Of a stretch of 64,000 nt of DNA, positions 41,216 through 52,552 are shown in pieces. This DNA is from Symbiodinium natans. Its lineage: Eukaryota; Sar; Dinophyceae; Suessiales; Symbiodiniaceae. Location: NCBI GenBank assembly GCA_905221605.1, contig CAJNDS010002319.1, positions 251,501-315,500 on the forward strand, in the 5' to 3' direction. The notes under the pieces were generated by a model. It did no database searches. It was given only the letters and a program-made list of their open reading frames with translations, and was not told where the DNA came from. The first letter of the stretch is position 1, and each line of letters opens with the position of its first letter. The position numbers were made by a program, and so were the translations under genes.

Positions 41216-42900
41216 TTAGACCCTAAACCTAAGACAATAAAGAGGAAGTCCACAACGTTGATTCTCAGAGCAGTGGAAAACAGCGTATGGCTCTCAAGCA
41301 GAAGAACTGAACCTCAGGAACGTGAACCCTGCCAAGAGTAACGCAAACTGGAACCTACCAATGATTACTGCAAGGATGTGGAGAACTAGAGGTTACTCCC
41401 CTAAACCCTAAACCCTAAACCCTAAACACTAAACCCTGAACCCTAAACCCTAAACCCTACAACCCTACAACCCCCTAAAACTTGTGCTGGCCTTGTTCGA
41501 TGTCTCCAGTGCCGCCTCGAAGCGGGACGTCGGATTTGCTTGGAAGGGTTTGGAGATGTCTGATGCACTAATCATGACTCGACTCAACCCTAAACCCTAA
41601 ACCCTAAACCCTAAACCCTAAACCCTAAACCCTAAACCCTAAACCCTAAACCCTAAACCCTAAACCCTAAGCCCTAAACCCTAAACCCTAAACCCTAAAC
41701 CCTAAACCCTAAACCCTAGCAGGCTTTAACTCAGGGATCTTAGGTGCTGGGGGGGGGGGGGGGGGGGGCAGTTTAGTAAGGATTTCAATTCACCGGGCCT
41801 TGTAGCACGAATTTAACCGTAAACCCTACGGGTATGGAGCTTACTGCCCAGTTCGCTCGAGAAGGTTGTTGAGGTGCGTTTCAGGACTCGTCTCAAAACC
41901 CCATCCCCCAAGCCCCAGAATCATAGGCGTGACGTCAACCCTTCACCGTCCATTGGCTATGTACGTGTTACAAGTCCTATGCGAAGATGTCTATGTATGT
42001 GAAGACGTTGCGTGTCTGTGTATGTGTGATTTGCGTATGTATGGTGCCCTGGTGACCCCGCCCCTCCCGCCCCCCCCACCCCGCACCACACACGGGTATT
42101 TGCACAAGGCCGCGCCATTGTCCTGAACAGCGCTTACGTCCGAATGCCGAAGCTTATCGCAAACAACCCTGCACATGGTCTTCTTCTGCAAGTGATATGT
42201 TCATGCTGCATAATAAGGAACCCATGTGAAAAAAACCTACCTCAGGCACTAGTTTCTAGTTCAGTAATCCTGCGGGAGCCTAAACCCCAAGTCTAAACGC
42301 TCAACAACAAGCGAGGCTGCCCCAGACTCTTGCAACTGGGGACATTGCGGGGAGATACGCTGAAAGTCTTGGTGTCTTCATGGTGGGCTTTTAGAAAGTT
42401 GAAATAGAAGCCCAAAAAACCAAGAGGCATAGGCATGCTCCCATTGAAAGTCAAGGGCCATGTCACTTAACTACACTTCTGAGACAAACTAGCGAGATCT
42501 TTACATCTATACCTGCATTCCTGAGGGTTTCCGCAAATCGGGGTACCCTTTCTGGGGGTCCCTTTAAAGGGACTAGCTTTCATTTGGGCAATAAAAGGGG
42601 TACCCTATTTGGGGAAATGCATACATACATGCGTGCATACGCTTTGGCCCGCGCCGGGTTGACTGGCGTGGCCCGGATGTACACGGAAAAATCGAGACAT
42701 CGCTGGATGTCGTCCTGGATGCTGCCAAGGGCTCCAAGGCTAACTCAGAGGGTCCGCTTATGGTACTATTCTGGACATACTACATTAGAAAACAAAAAAC
42801 AATAGCACATAAAGTTTTGGGGGTACCGAATTCCAGCATAGTACTCTAGTAGACCGGGTAACTCAGAAGACCTGACTCTGCAACGGAGTGGAGCAGATCA
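41216..42900. repeat. CCCTAAA arrays, poly-G and unique sequence
   Basis: CCCTAAA 41400-41475 and a long array 41586-41718; poly-G 41751-41768. The islet 41480-41585 is open on the plus strand (LVLALFDVSSAASKRDVGFA) and on the minus strand (AALETSNK after AG|G). 41800-42520 and 42630-42900 are unique without a recognised gene. 42526-42620 is a family I hairpin. Confidence 0.65.
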
Positions 42901-42905
42901 TGGTC

Positions 42906-43320
42906 CTAAACCCTAAACCCTAAACCCTAAACCCTAAACCCTAAACCCTAAACCCTAAACCCTAAACCCTAAACCCTAAACCCTAAACCCCACCCCCCAC
43001 ACCCCACACCCCAAACCCTAAACCCTAAACCCTAAACCCTAAACCCTAAACCCTAAAACCCTAAACCCTAAACCCTAAACCCTAAGCCCTAAGCCCTAAA
43101 CCCTAACCCTAAACCCTAAACCCTACGCCCTAAACCCTAAACCCTAAACCCTAACCCCTGAACCCTGAACCCTGAACCCTGAACCCTGAACCCTGAACCC
43201 GAAGGTGAACCCTAAAACCAAGCTGGGGGAAGACGCAGACGCAAAGTCGCTCTCATAATAGCCAGGATGGCCCTTAACACAGGGTTTAGGGTTTAGGGTT
43301 TAGGGTTTAGGGTCTTAAAC
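42906..43320. repeat. Long CCCTAAA array with variant blocks
   Basis: CCCTAAA 42906-42985, CCCCACACC variants, CCCTAAA 43015-43155, then CCCTGAA repeated six times to 43200. A short islet follows, then TTTAGGG 43280-43312. Confidence 0.93.
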
Positions 43321-43916
43321 CCACTAAGGGAAAAATACTAAAACACATCCCAAAAGGCCTACATGTACCTAGATGAGGGCTTGGAGGGGTGGTGTGCCAT
43401 ACGTGTGCTCAGGCTCGCGCTACCAGGTGGGACGGCTTCGGCTGCGAGATCTCCACAGAGTACCTCTTCGCAGGTCGTCGAGGGGGATGTGAGGGTTGAG
43501 GAAGTTAGGCTTCGGCGCTCTCTTGGGTTTGTAGAGGTAGAGGGTTTAGGGTTTAGGTTTAGGGTTTGGGGTTTAGGGTGTAGAAGTAGGTTTAGGTCCA
43601 GGGCTTTTTGAAGTTCAGGGTTTAGTCTCATCTAGTGCTTAAGGCTGTGGAAAAGGTCGTTCTCCCGCTGTACGGCCTCGCAAAAGCCCCACCTAGTTGG
43701 TGTAGTGGCTCGGTGCAGTTGGATGGGGAGCAACAATCACGCATGAGCCCTGGACGGAACTACCAGGTGCACGGCCCGTTAAACGCCGTGTAGGATTCGA
43801 AGAATTGGCATCTCGTAAATTAGTGATTTTACAGTGCGTTTGTGCTGTTTCCAAGGAATGTCGCTGAAAAAGTAGTGTTTAACATCGCTCTGAAACTACT
43901 TCGTCGAGGCCTATTT
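43321..43916. other. Unique stretch downstream of transposase 2
   Basis: One TTTAGGG-type block at 43540-43580. The rest is unique, with no recognised gene. Confidence 0.5.
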
Positions 43917-45557
43917 TCACACAATCGTTCGCAGCTTGTTGAGGAAGTCTGCTGGGCTCAGGTAGCCTTCGTGGAAAACATGCGTACGCCACATCCACTG
44001 GTGCACGGTCTTTGGAACCTCCTCATTGAGGGCGCCTTGGACTTTGAGCACCAAGTGCTTCGGCAAGAACTGTTTAAGACCTTCCCAGCTCCTGTCGATG
44101 CACTGCGTCCCGGCAAGAGCACTTATGGCTGTACAGGCTGGGGAGTATGGCCGGGTGAAAACTCTTAACTGGTGAGTCACAGGTTCAACTGGAAGGCCAC
44201 GGGCTTCGGCTGCGGACTGCCACGCAACGTTTCCATCTGGGAAGATGCAGCGTTTTCTGCTTCTTCCTTTGACCAAGTCGAAGAGTTTGGAGGATGCCAC
44301 CTATGGGTCAAGATTGGCTTAGGAAGGGGATTTCAGGGCCAACACATCCTAAGTATAACTTTTCATAAAAGCAACGGGGTTGATGGGCCCTTACAATTGG
44401 GTCAGAGCTACAGTTATTGGTGTGTGACAAAATGGGAGCCTGCTGGGACGACTCGGTCGGCGGTCTGGACTTGGGAAGAGTAAGAACAGGGTCCCCAACC
44501 CAGATGTAGGGAGGTCCAGAACGCTCGCGAATTCCCAGGACTGGCACATGTGCCAAGAAACTTTTGGGCATTGGGAGCTTCTTCTTGGCCATTTTCTGGT
44601 TGAGCTTCGCAATCTGTGCAGCATAGTGTACATTGCTGCTTCGCACATGAAATTTGCCGATGCAGGTCGCATCCACCTGAAATATTTCCGTATTACGGTA
44701 AAGGGTTCAGGGGTTAAGGGTTTAGGGTTGAGGGGTTTAGGGTTCAGGGTGTAGGATTCAGGGTTTAGGGTCGGGTGGACTGACATGACTGCGCGTGTGC
44801 CGCCTCCAGATTCCCGCAGAGAGCAGCATTCTGGAAGAGCTCGGACGTGGCGTCTGCTCCGGCGCGTCTGAGAGCGGACAAGAAGTGGCTGGCTTTGCAC
44901 CGACCGACTCTGGCATGCTGTACCACGTCGGCAGCACGAGGAACTGAGCACAAGTCGAGCTGCGCGTAGACGCAGAGCATGCGCAACAGCACCAGCGGAA
45001 GACACCGAAGACCCTGGAAGATGGAGTTCGCATTCCACGGAACGCGGTTTCCACAGCCAGTCTTGAGGCATCGCCAGTGCATGGAGTTCCGAGTCCACTT
45101 GAGCGCCGACAATGGAGCCTTTGCAGCCTGGGCACCTTCGGGGCTTGCGCGCAAACTTGTTCTGAAGAAGCCAGGAAGCAGCTTCTTCATGTGTGGAGCA
45201 CGTGTCTGTAGGCATGGCGGAGGGCTTGCGTCTGCGCACCTCTGCGGCGCTGGGACTGCGCACAACCTCCTGGAGCTTCTTCGCCTTGTATTTTGCCGTG
45301 GCGTTCTTTTTGAAGGAACCACTGGAATGCGGAGAGTTGCGAAACTTGAGCTCCTTCCGAACTGCCGTCTTGGACGCCTCCTTTAGAGAAGCCACCTTCT
45401 TCAGCAAGGCCCTGAGTTTGTTGGCCGCAAAGGCACGGCAAGTTTCTAGTCTGTGACTCTTAGAGCCACAGCCCGAGCAAGCATGACGCTTCTGCTTTCC
45501 CTGACCCCGCGAGGCTTGTCGTACCAAGCCCATCAAGGGAGCACAGCAGGCACACAA
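43917..45557 (-). pseudogene. Second IS1595/ISXO2-like transposase, three exons, apparent frameshift
   Basis: Exons are 45557-44804, 44676-44440 and 44300-43917, joined across GC-AG introns (LE|VDATCIGKF and SSQQ|VASSKLF). The first exon has a CCHC zinc knuckle (CSGCGSKSHRLETC) and the start of a zinc ribbon (CPGCKG). The rest of the ribbon (HWRCLKTGC) lies in another frame, so a one-base-type shift is needed near 45095-45125. Catalytic motifs follow: VDATCIGK (first Asp), IFPDGNVAW (second Asp) and GTQCIDRSW (third acidic position), with a WMWR motif near the end. It is clearly related in fold to the transposase at 5296-6638 but divergent in sequence. The frameshift suggests a decayed copy, unless it is an error or a very short intron. 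The true 5' end may lie in upstream exons. Confidence 0.7.
44677..44803 (-). repeat. Transposase intron built from telomere-like repeats
   Basis: A 127-bp intron, GC donor and TTTCAG acceptor, whose core (44700-44772) is TTTAGGG/TTCAGGG-type on the plus strand. It lies between the zinc-ribbon exon and the exon with the first catalytic Asp. Confidence 0.8.
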
Positions 45558-45634
45558 GTCGAACTGCGACCTACTAGCGAGAAAAAGGTGTGAGCGGAAG
45601 CAATGCAGGGAACGGAGAATCTTGGGACTATACA

Positions 45635-46712
45635 GGGACTGTGGGATTTTGGAATTTGGGGATTTTGGTATTTTGTGATTTAGGGATTCCGGGACTGTGG
45701 GATTTTGGGATTTGGGGATTTGGGGAGTCTGGTATTTGGGGATTTTGGGATTTTGGGATTTCGGGACTGTGGGATTGTGGGATTTGGGGATTTTGGCATT
45801 TTGGGATTTTGGGATTTCGGGACTGTGGGATTGTGGGATTTGGGGATTTTGGCATTTTGGGATTTTGGGTTTTCGGGATTTCGGGATTTTGGGATTTTGG
45901 GATTTGGATGTTCCCTAAACGTGTAAAGCGATACCGTAAACCGTAAACGCCGAAACCCTCAACCCTGAGCCGTCAACCCTGAAAACGCAGCGTCTTCACG
46001 TGGTGCACTGGAAACAAGTGTGGCCAGTTACAACATTCCCAGCCTGAGCTTTGTGGAAGGGGTTGTGGTGTCATGTCTACGAAGACAAAAAGCCGCGGAC
46101 TCCCCAGAGCCAGCTGAGAGTTTTGGTGATTCTGGGCTTTTGTGCTTGAGGGTTTAGAGGTTGGGATTTTGGGATTTTGGGTTTTCGGAATTGTGGGATT
46201 TCGGGATGGCGGGATTGGGGGATTTTGGGCTTTCGGGATTGTGGGATTTCGGGATGGTGGGATTGTGGGATTTGGGGATTTCTGGGATGTCGGGATTTTG
46301 GCATTGTGGGATTTTGGCATGAGGCGAACGGATTTTGGGATTTTGGGAATTTGGGATTTCGGGACTGTGGCATTTTGCGATTTGGGGATTTTGGGATTTT
46401 GGGTTGACTTCGGCAGCGTGGGATGTTGGGTTTTCGGGCTTGTGTGATGTCGGGTTTGTGGGATTGTGGGATGTGATGATTTTGGGATTTTGGGTTGCAG
46501 GGTTTAGGGGAAGCGATTTTGGGATTTTTGTTTATTTCGGGACTGTAGGACTTTGGGAATTGGGGAGTTTTCGGGCTTGTGATGTCGGGTTTGGGGGATT
46601 GTGGGATGTGATGATTTTGGGATTTTGGGTTTCAGGGTTTAGGGGAAGCGATTTTGGGTTTTTTTTTGAGTTCGGGACTGTAGGAGTTTGGGATTTGGGG
46701 AGTCGGGGTTAG
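45635..46712. repeat. 8-bp variant arrays (GGGATTTT type)
   Basis: Two blocks, 45635-45910 and 46150-46712, of GGGATTTT / GGGGATTT / GGGACTGT units. They give repetitive Gly-Phe-Trp or Pro-rich frames on both strands, which are artefacts. The intervening 45911-46149 is degenerate and unique. Confidence 0.85.
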
Positions 46713-46844
46713 TCATCCCGAAATGACATTTCGCAAATGTCGACCCAAGACGCTAAACCCTGAAGCCTGGCAAGCAGAGACATTTCGAAGGGCAGTGGCG
46801 CCGTCGTGCTGTCAGGGATGTACAATGATGTACAGAAACGGTGG

Positions 46845-47441
46845 TCAAGCCAGACCCGCGGCAGAGGAAGAAGCTTCATGAAGCATGCCGTCAAGCAGCA
46901 GTGTTGTGTCATCCGCAAGACTCTGGAATTGCCCCAGGAGGTGACGAAGAGCAGCGTCCGCTTCGTACACCAAGAAGTTGTCTCGGACCTCAGACAAAGC
47001 AGCCGCGAGGTCCCGGTGAAAGCACATGGCTGGTTCTCGCCAGCCCGTCAAGGGAAACTCCCGGAATACTCAGTTGCGAAAGGAGAGTCGCACTGGATGT
47101 CGCACTGGCGCTGGCAGCTCTGCCGAGACGAACACGCAAACACCAGCATCGCAGTGACACAACGTGGAGAACACGTCGGCCAGCAAAGACAGCTCCTCCA
47201 CCTCCGTCTCATCCTGTTCATGGGTCAGGTGCCGGCAGAGCAAGTACCGAGTTCGAGTGGCCGCGAGCAGCAGAGGCACTGTGGACTGCTGCCAGTGGCG
47301 AAGTTTGGAAGGGAGCAAGAACCGCGTCGCACGCTCTGACACGAGCATAGCCAGGTGCGCAGCATACCATGGGTCGGTCTGTGCAGCCATGGGAGCGGAG
47401 CAATTGTCTTGCACGGGGAATGCGGGGCCGCGAAACTGCAT
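46845..47441 (-). CDS. Coding-like exons of unknown product
   Basis: 47441-47070 reads WYAAHLAMLVSERATRFLLP in a frame of over 100 codons. 47051-46845 continues in another frame (MCFHRDLAAALSEVRDNFLV). High GC and coherent amino-acid composition suggest exons on the same strand as the neighbouring transposase. The splice between the two frames is not resolved and no family is recognised. Confidence 0.4.
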
Positions 47442-47647
47442 TGGAGGAAGCCTTCACAAGTGAACCCCTGTCAACGGCCAACCCTCGACCTGCAACCGCA
47501 AGTACCATAAACCCCGAAACCCTCAAGCCTAAACCTGCAACCCTAGACGGTAAACCGTGAAGCCCTAAACCCTGAACCCGAAGCCCCAAACCCTTACAAC
47601 GCATCAGAGCACTGGAAGCCATTTGCGCGCCAGGAAAGAGCGCCGGT
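47442..47647 (-). repeat. Degenerate telomere-like intron candidate
   Basis: Plus strand carries CCTCGACC, CCCTAGACGG, CCCTAAACCC and CCCGAAACC units between two minus-strand open frames. Probably an intron. Confidence 0.5.
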
Positions 47648-48136
47648 TCAAGCAACACGGCTTCCGTGTTGCAACTGCCATGTAACGGTGCTGCGATTCT
47701 CACGCAGCGCTTCTCGGACGGCAGCAGGCAAAAGGCCTTCGTCTCCCTGATATCGCTGGGAGAACCAGAGTCTCTTACCCGCGTGCTGCTGTTTCCAAAG
47801 AGGGCAGCGGAGTGTTGCAAACCCCCTGGAAGGACCACTAGAATGACAAATCGGAAACAATGGCCTATCATGCTGCGGGCAGCGCCCATACTTGGACGCC
47901 CGCGTGGCAGGCGGACGCTCAGCGACCGCTTCCTCCTCCAGCGCCTGTCTAGCCATGTGCTCGGCAATGCTACGGTCGATCGCACGGTCAGCCAAATTGG
48001 AATCCTCACTCAGTCCAGCGAAAGAAGACCAGCTGTGGATGCTGTCTGCGGACACAAAACTGCAGGCATCTGCATCGACTTCCGCGTCAGCGTCAGCCAT
48101 GGCAGCAGCATTCGACTGCGATGCGTCTGTCTCTTC
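47648..48136 (-). CDS. Exon with GRF-like zinc-finger motif
   Basis: Starts after CGTGCAG|G and reads an acidic segment (MADADAEVDADACSF), then KYGRCPQHDRPLF, GPSRGFATLRCPLW and KRLWF. This C-x2-H...G-F...C-x2-W order resembles GRF-type zinc fingers, which are found with retroelement and repair proteins. The last expected Cys is not evident. It may be upstream of, or unrelated to, the transposase. Confidence 0.45.
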   Translation of the reverse strand, partial: EETDASQSNAAAMADADAEVDADACSFVSADSIHSWSSFAGLSEDSNLADRAIDRSIAEHMARQALEEEAVAERPPATRASKYGRCPQHDRPLFPICHSSGPSRGFATLRCPLWKQQHAGKRLWFSQRYQGDEGLLPAAVREALRENRSTVTWQLQHGSRVA

Positions 48137-48401
48137 CTGCACGACAGCGGGGTTGTGTGGAACACAAGAAACTAGAAAGCTTACTCAACTCCTCGCAGCC
48201 TAAACACGAAACCCATCCCCAGCAACAGAGGCAGGCGTTCCAGGCCTGCGGATGGTCTGCACGCGAGTCCTCGTGTGTGGAAAACCACCATTCCTTATAG
48301 CGTCTAGACCATGGACTGTCGTCAACGTGCGGGGCATCGGGAATGTCGCCCTTGCAGGGAGCGTGCAAACGTATACGTATATTTTTATATCCTGAAAGCG
48401 T

Positions 48402-48494
48402 AAATATATATATATATATATATATCTTGGACATATATATATATATATATATATATCCCGAAAACGTAATAATATGTATACATATGTGTGTATA

Positions 48495-48536
<42 letters not shown>

Positions 48537-48570
48537 AAAAGCGTCCCCGTCCCCGTCCCCGTCTCCCTAG
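48402..48570. repeat. TA microsatellites and GTCCCC repeat
   Basis: Three TA blocks within 48402-48535 separated by CCCGAAAACGTAA-like sequence, then CCCCGTCCCCGT repeats at 48544-48567. Lies between minus-strand coding-like frames, probably intronic. Confidence 0.85.
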
Positions 48571-48574
48571 AATC

Positions 48575-49311
48575 CTAGAAAAAAAGCAAACTTAGACAAC
48601 ACTTATGTCGAAAACAACAAGCCACAGAAGCGGCATGTGAACGGTAATGGTCCAGGTCGGCATCTGTCCACGAGCGGGCGCTGACACGCAACCGTCGCGG
48701 CGGAGTCTGTAGGTCCACATGGTCCACGTACTGCACACCGAAAGAAACCGCGTCCCCCTCCTCAGAAGAAGCCCGTCTCTCTGCTTCCATGGAATGGGAA
48801 CTGCAAACCTCAGAATCTCCGTCATACTCACATTCTCCGGCCAAAAGAGACGTGTCCAGAGGCGCGTGGAAAATGTCGTTATCCGCGGGCGCCTCCATTG
48901 GCTGGTCGAACTCCCAGGTTTCGTCACCAAAATCGTCGATCGCGAGAAGAGAATGCTCACCAAACCCCCGGAGCATTCGAGAAGTCAAAACCTGATGCGC
49001 TGCTCGAATCAAAGTGTTCGACACGCAAGCCGACTGAAGGTTCAAACACCTGCCCAGGAGAGCTCGCCTAAGTGACACCAGAACCTTCCATGGCAAGCGA
49101 CCCTGTCGGCTTTCATTCCACATCGCGTATCGGACAACACGCCCCGCAGCGTCCGCGCGAGGGAGCGTCCAGGCCACATGGCACTCGTCAAGCTCCAGGA
49201 AGCTGAAGCGAGTGAGGCCCAAGCAGCCTCGCCAGACAGGCGCAGCAACAACACCAGCATGAGCGCTTGCGAGACTTGCCATCGCAGTGATGGTACTTCA
49301 GGCAGATCCAT
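48575..49311 (-). CDS. Coding-like region of unknown product
   Basis: A minus frame of 235 codons (49282-48575) reads [20 protein letters not shown] and later [20 protein letters not shown]. An overlapping frame starting at 49311 ([20 protein letters not shown]) offers a better start with a hydrophobic segment, which would need a splice near 49225. No family recognised. On the same strand as the transposase below. Confidence 0.4.
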
Positions 49312-50368
49312 GCTGGCACAGGAGGAAGAAATGCCGAAGGTACACGTAGATTAACAAAAGCAAGTCTTGCCCAACATTGCTGGCATCTTGCGCGTACTTA
49401 TGCACGTGATTATCCCCCCCCCCCCCTGCTACCCCGCAGAGCAGCCAGCCAGACCAACACAGAAGCAAGATTCGCAAATGGCAGCTCCGGCCCACGGCGT
49501 TCTACGGGCCGTGAGCCAAGGACGCGGGTCTCAACCCTAAACCCTAGACATCCCTAAACCCTAAACCCTAAACCCTAAACCCTAAACCCTAAACCCTAAA
49601 CCCTAAACCCTGAACTTCGAATCCGGCTGGTAGACCACCCCAGCAAAGGAAGAATCCCGCCAAGCCTCGCGCCGCCCCCAAAAATCCTCTGCAACACCTT
49701 GAAACCCCGTCAAATCCCCCTGAGTGCCCCGAAAACCCCAAAACCCAAAACCCTGAACCCTAAACCCTAAACCCTGAACCCTAAACCCTAAGCCCTAAAC
49801 CCTAAACCCTCAACCCGATGAAGCCTGAGGCTGGGTTCCCTGAAGCTTGAAGCCGGGTTTGGGGCTTAGGGTTTAGGGTTTAGGGTTTAGGGTTTAGGGT
49901 TTAGGGTTTAGGGGTTAGGGGTTTAGGGCTAGACCCAATAACCTGTGAATAAAAGGGTGCCCTGTTTGGTTTCAAGAAAGGAACCTAAGCCCTGTTGAAA
50001 GGGAATAAGGGCCTACTCTGGGTCCTTGTCTTACAAAACTTTTGGGGTGTGAGGGGGAAAAGGGGGCAAACTAAGGGCTACCTAGTCCCCATAAGAAGTC
50101 TAAGGGGCCCCCAAGATTCTGAAGTTTGATTAAACCTTAGCCCTCAACTCAACCCTAGAGCTGTCTAGGCTCACCTCCTCAAACTCTACACCCTCAAGCC
50201 CCACATTCCGAAACTCCCCACAGCCCTCCTCAGTACCCTAAACCCAAAACTACACCCTACACCCTACACCCTCAACCCCTAAACCCCTAACCCCTAAACC
50301 CTAAACCCTAAACCCTAAACTAAACCCTCAACCCTGAACACCCTAAACCCCCCAATGTCAGCCGGGCA
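49312..50368. repeat. Telomere arrays and a family A hairpin
   Basis: Poly-C 49416-49427, CCCTAAA 49528-49612 and 49750-49815, TTTAGGG 49863-49928, family A hairpin 49929-50024 (GACCCAATAACC...ACTCTGGGTCC), and a degenerate CCCTAAACC array 50220-50345. Confidence 0.75.
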
Positions 50369-50443
50369 CTTCCCGGCCGGAATTTCGATCTCCAGCGAGT
50401 TTCGCAGCCCTCGCTGCTCGCCGACCCAGAGGCCCTCGGGCAC
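50369..50443 (-). CDS. Exon-like islet, product unrecognised
   Basis: After CGACCAG|G it reads VPEGLWVGEQRGLRNSLEIE and on to GK, before TGCCCGGC. Bracketed by CCCTAAA below and TTTAGGG above. The opposite strand is also open (PSLLADPEALGHLVGLRL), so the strand is uncertain. Confidence 0.3.
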
Positions 50444-50454
50444 CTGGTCGGCTT

Positions 50455-50790
50455 GCGACTGGGGGGTTTAGGGTTTAGGGGTTTAGGGCTTAGGGTTTTA
50501 GGGTTTAGGGTTTAGGGTTTAGGGTTTAGGGCTAGGGTTTAGGGTCTAGGCTTTAGGGCTTTAGGGTATTAATTAGGGGTATAGGGTTTTAGTGTTTAGG
50601 GGTTTTAGGGTTTTAGGGGTTTTAGGATTTTGGGGTTCTAGGGTTTTAGGTTTTAGGGGTTTAGGGTTTTAGGGTTTAGGACGTTAGGGTTTTATGGGGT
50701 TTTGGGGTTTTAGGGTTTTAGTGTTTAGGGTTTATGGCTTTTAGGGTTTAGGGGCTTAGGGGCTTAGGGCTTAGGGATCTGCAAGGGGAA
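50455..50790. repeat. Variable TTTAGGG/TTTTAGGG array
   Basis: TTTAGGG-sense units mixed with TTTTAGGG, TTTTGGGG and longer variants. 50790-51290 is mostly unique, with two short repeats and no recognised gene. Confidence 0.9.
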
Positions 50791-51289
50791 TAGGTTTGCA
50801 AGGGGTTTGAAAGGCTGAAGGGTGGTCTATGTAAGTTGAGGCTTTGGTCAGGGCTTCTGGGCTTGTCCTCGAACCCCTTCAAGCGAAACCCCCCCGAACC
50901 CGAACCCTACAAAGAGTAGAAGTAAGCCCTAGACCCTTCTGCTTATCTTCGCCTGTGCAGTCAGTTGCTGCGGAGGCTGGATTTCTGGACTTGAGCAACC
51001 CTAAACCCAAAACCCTAAACCGTGCTGCTCTGCTCCAGAGCGTGGCATCTGACAACTCTACGAACAGGCTCCGTTGGCACGAAAGAGAGCAGTCAACGAT
51101 TCCCCCTCCTCCTTCCCCTCCCCGGCCCAAAGCACAAACCAGCGTTTAGGGTTTCAACTCGATGCTTGAAAACGAACATGTTAAGGGAGTTCTTGGATAT
51201 GATCTCACGGGCTTCGGCTTCCCGAATCTGGTTTCAGGAGCTCAACACATCCCAGGAAGTATCTGAGTCTCGAAAGTTTGGGCTCAGCA

Positions 51290-51560
51290 AACCCTATAAA
51301 CCCTATAAACCCTCTAAACCCTCTAAACCCTATAAACCCTCTAGACCCTACAAACCCTATAAACCCTATTAACCCTATAAACCCTGTAAACCCTACAAAC
51401 CCTGTAAACCCTACAAACCCTGTAAACCCTGTAAACCCTATAAACCCTGTAAACCCTGTAAACCCTGTAAACCCTATAAACCCTGTAAACCCTATAAACC
51501 CTAGAAACCCTGTAAACCCTATCAACCCTATGAAAACCCTAAAAACCCTAAAAACCCTAA
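51290..51560. repeat. 9-bp variant array (CCCTATAAA / CCCTGTAAA)
   Basis: About 28 units with a 9-bp period, alternating TATAAACCC and TGTAAACCC, ending in AAAACCCTAAAAACCC. The Asn-Pro and Gly-Phe repeat frames are artefacts. Confidence 0.93.
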
Positions 51561-51819
51561 GCCCCCTGCCCTAAAACCTACACCGACCGGGCGCGGAGGC
51601 GAGGGGCATCCCACACCGAGGATGGGAAAGAGTGAAGGAGCCCTATAAACCCCTAAACCCTAAACCCTAAACCCTTAACACCTTGAAGCCCTGGAGCGTG
51701 CTACTGCCCTACACCTATCCTTCAACAAGAACATTACAGCAGAACGCTAAAGAATCTGCATCCTGCACCCTGAACTTCCTTTCAGAACAAGAGAAGCAAG
51801 CAAACGCAACATGAAACTC

Positions 51820-51951
51820 GACCCTAAACCCTAAACCCTAAACCGTAAACCCTAACCCTAAACCCTAAACCCTAAACCCTAAACCCTAAACCCTAAACCC
51901 TAAACCCTAAACCCTTGGGGTGCGGGGGGGGGGAGCGGGTTCTCGGAGAGC
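51820..51951. repeat. CCCTAAA array and short G run
   Basis: CCCTAAA units 51822-51915 then G run 51925-51933. Next to the exon-like islet 51952-51996. Confidence 0.9.
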
Positions 51952-51996
51952 CTGAAGGGCGATTCGGACCAAGTCCAGCGGTAAGGCCGAGCCAGC
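51952..51996 (-). CDS. Exon-like islet, product unrecognised
   Basis: After ATCGAG|G it reads AGSALPLDLVRIALQ and ends CAG before a GC donor, matching the enolase splice pattern. Bracketed by opposite telomere arrays. Confidence 0.35.
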
Positions 51997-52020
51997 CTCG
52001 ATTGCCGAAGAGCTCTTTCC

Positions 52021-52054
<34 letters not shown>

Positions 52055-52315
52055 ACTAACCCTTTTGGTTTGTGTGGGTTTTGGGTTTAGGGTTTAGGGT
52101 TTAGGGTTTAGGGTTAGGGTTTAGGGTTTAGGGTTTAGGGTTTAGGGTTTAGGGTTTAGGGTTTAGGGTTTAGGTTTAGGGTTTAGGGCTAAACCTTGTT
52201 TTTTTTTTTGGGGGGGGGGGGAAGGGTGGTAAGGTTCTAGGGGGCCCTTAACCCTAAACCCTAAACCCAAACCCTAAACCCTAAACCTTACACCCTAAAC
52301 TCAAATGATAGGGTT
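52021..52315. repeat. Poly-C, TTTAGGG and CCCTAAA arrays
   Basis: Poly-C 52021-52054, TTTAGGG 52083-52190, T and G runs 52199-52222, CCCTAAA 52248-52290. 52316-52550 continues with degenerate CCCTGAACC units (52460-52545). Confidence 0.92.
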
Positions 52316-52552
52316 GCAATGTTCTATAGGGTTTCAGGGTTCAGGGCTGAAGGCTTGAAACCTGGCAGTTGATGCAAGTGCTCGTTCAGGGCTTCGGTTG
52401 CGGGATGTTCCGGTGGCTAGGGCTTATATAGGCTTCATAGGTTTAGGGTGCAGGGTTGAGCCCTCAAATCTAAACCCTAAACCATAACCCTGAACCCTGA
52501 ACCCTAAACCCTGAACCCTGAACCCTAAACCCTAAACTCTAACCCCTCCCAG

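Noticed and set aside
43640-43840. tRNA-like GGTGTAGTGGC box
   Set aside because: No matching B box at the right distance and no cloverleaf could be drawn. The GGTTCAAATC at about 16690 likewise lacks an A box.
45590-46712. Repetitive Gly-Phe-Trp and Pro-rich open frames
   Set aside because: They are translations of an 8-bp repeat, open in several frames on both strands.
51205-51574. Asn-Pro and Gly-Phe repeat open frames
   Set aside because: They are translations of a 9-bp telomere-variant array.
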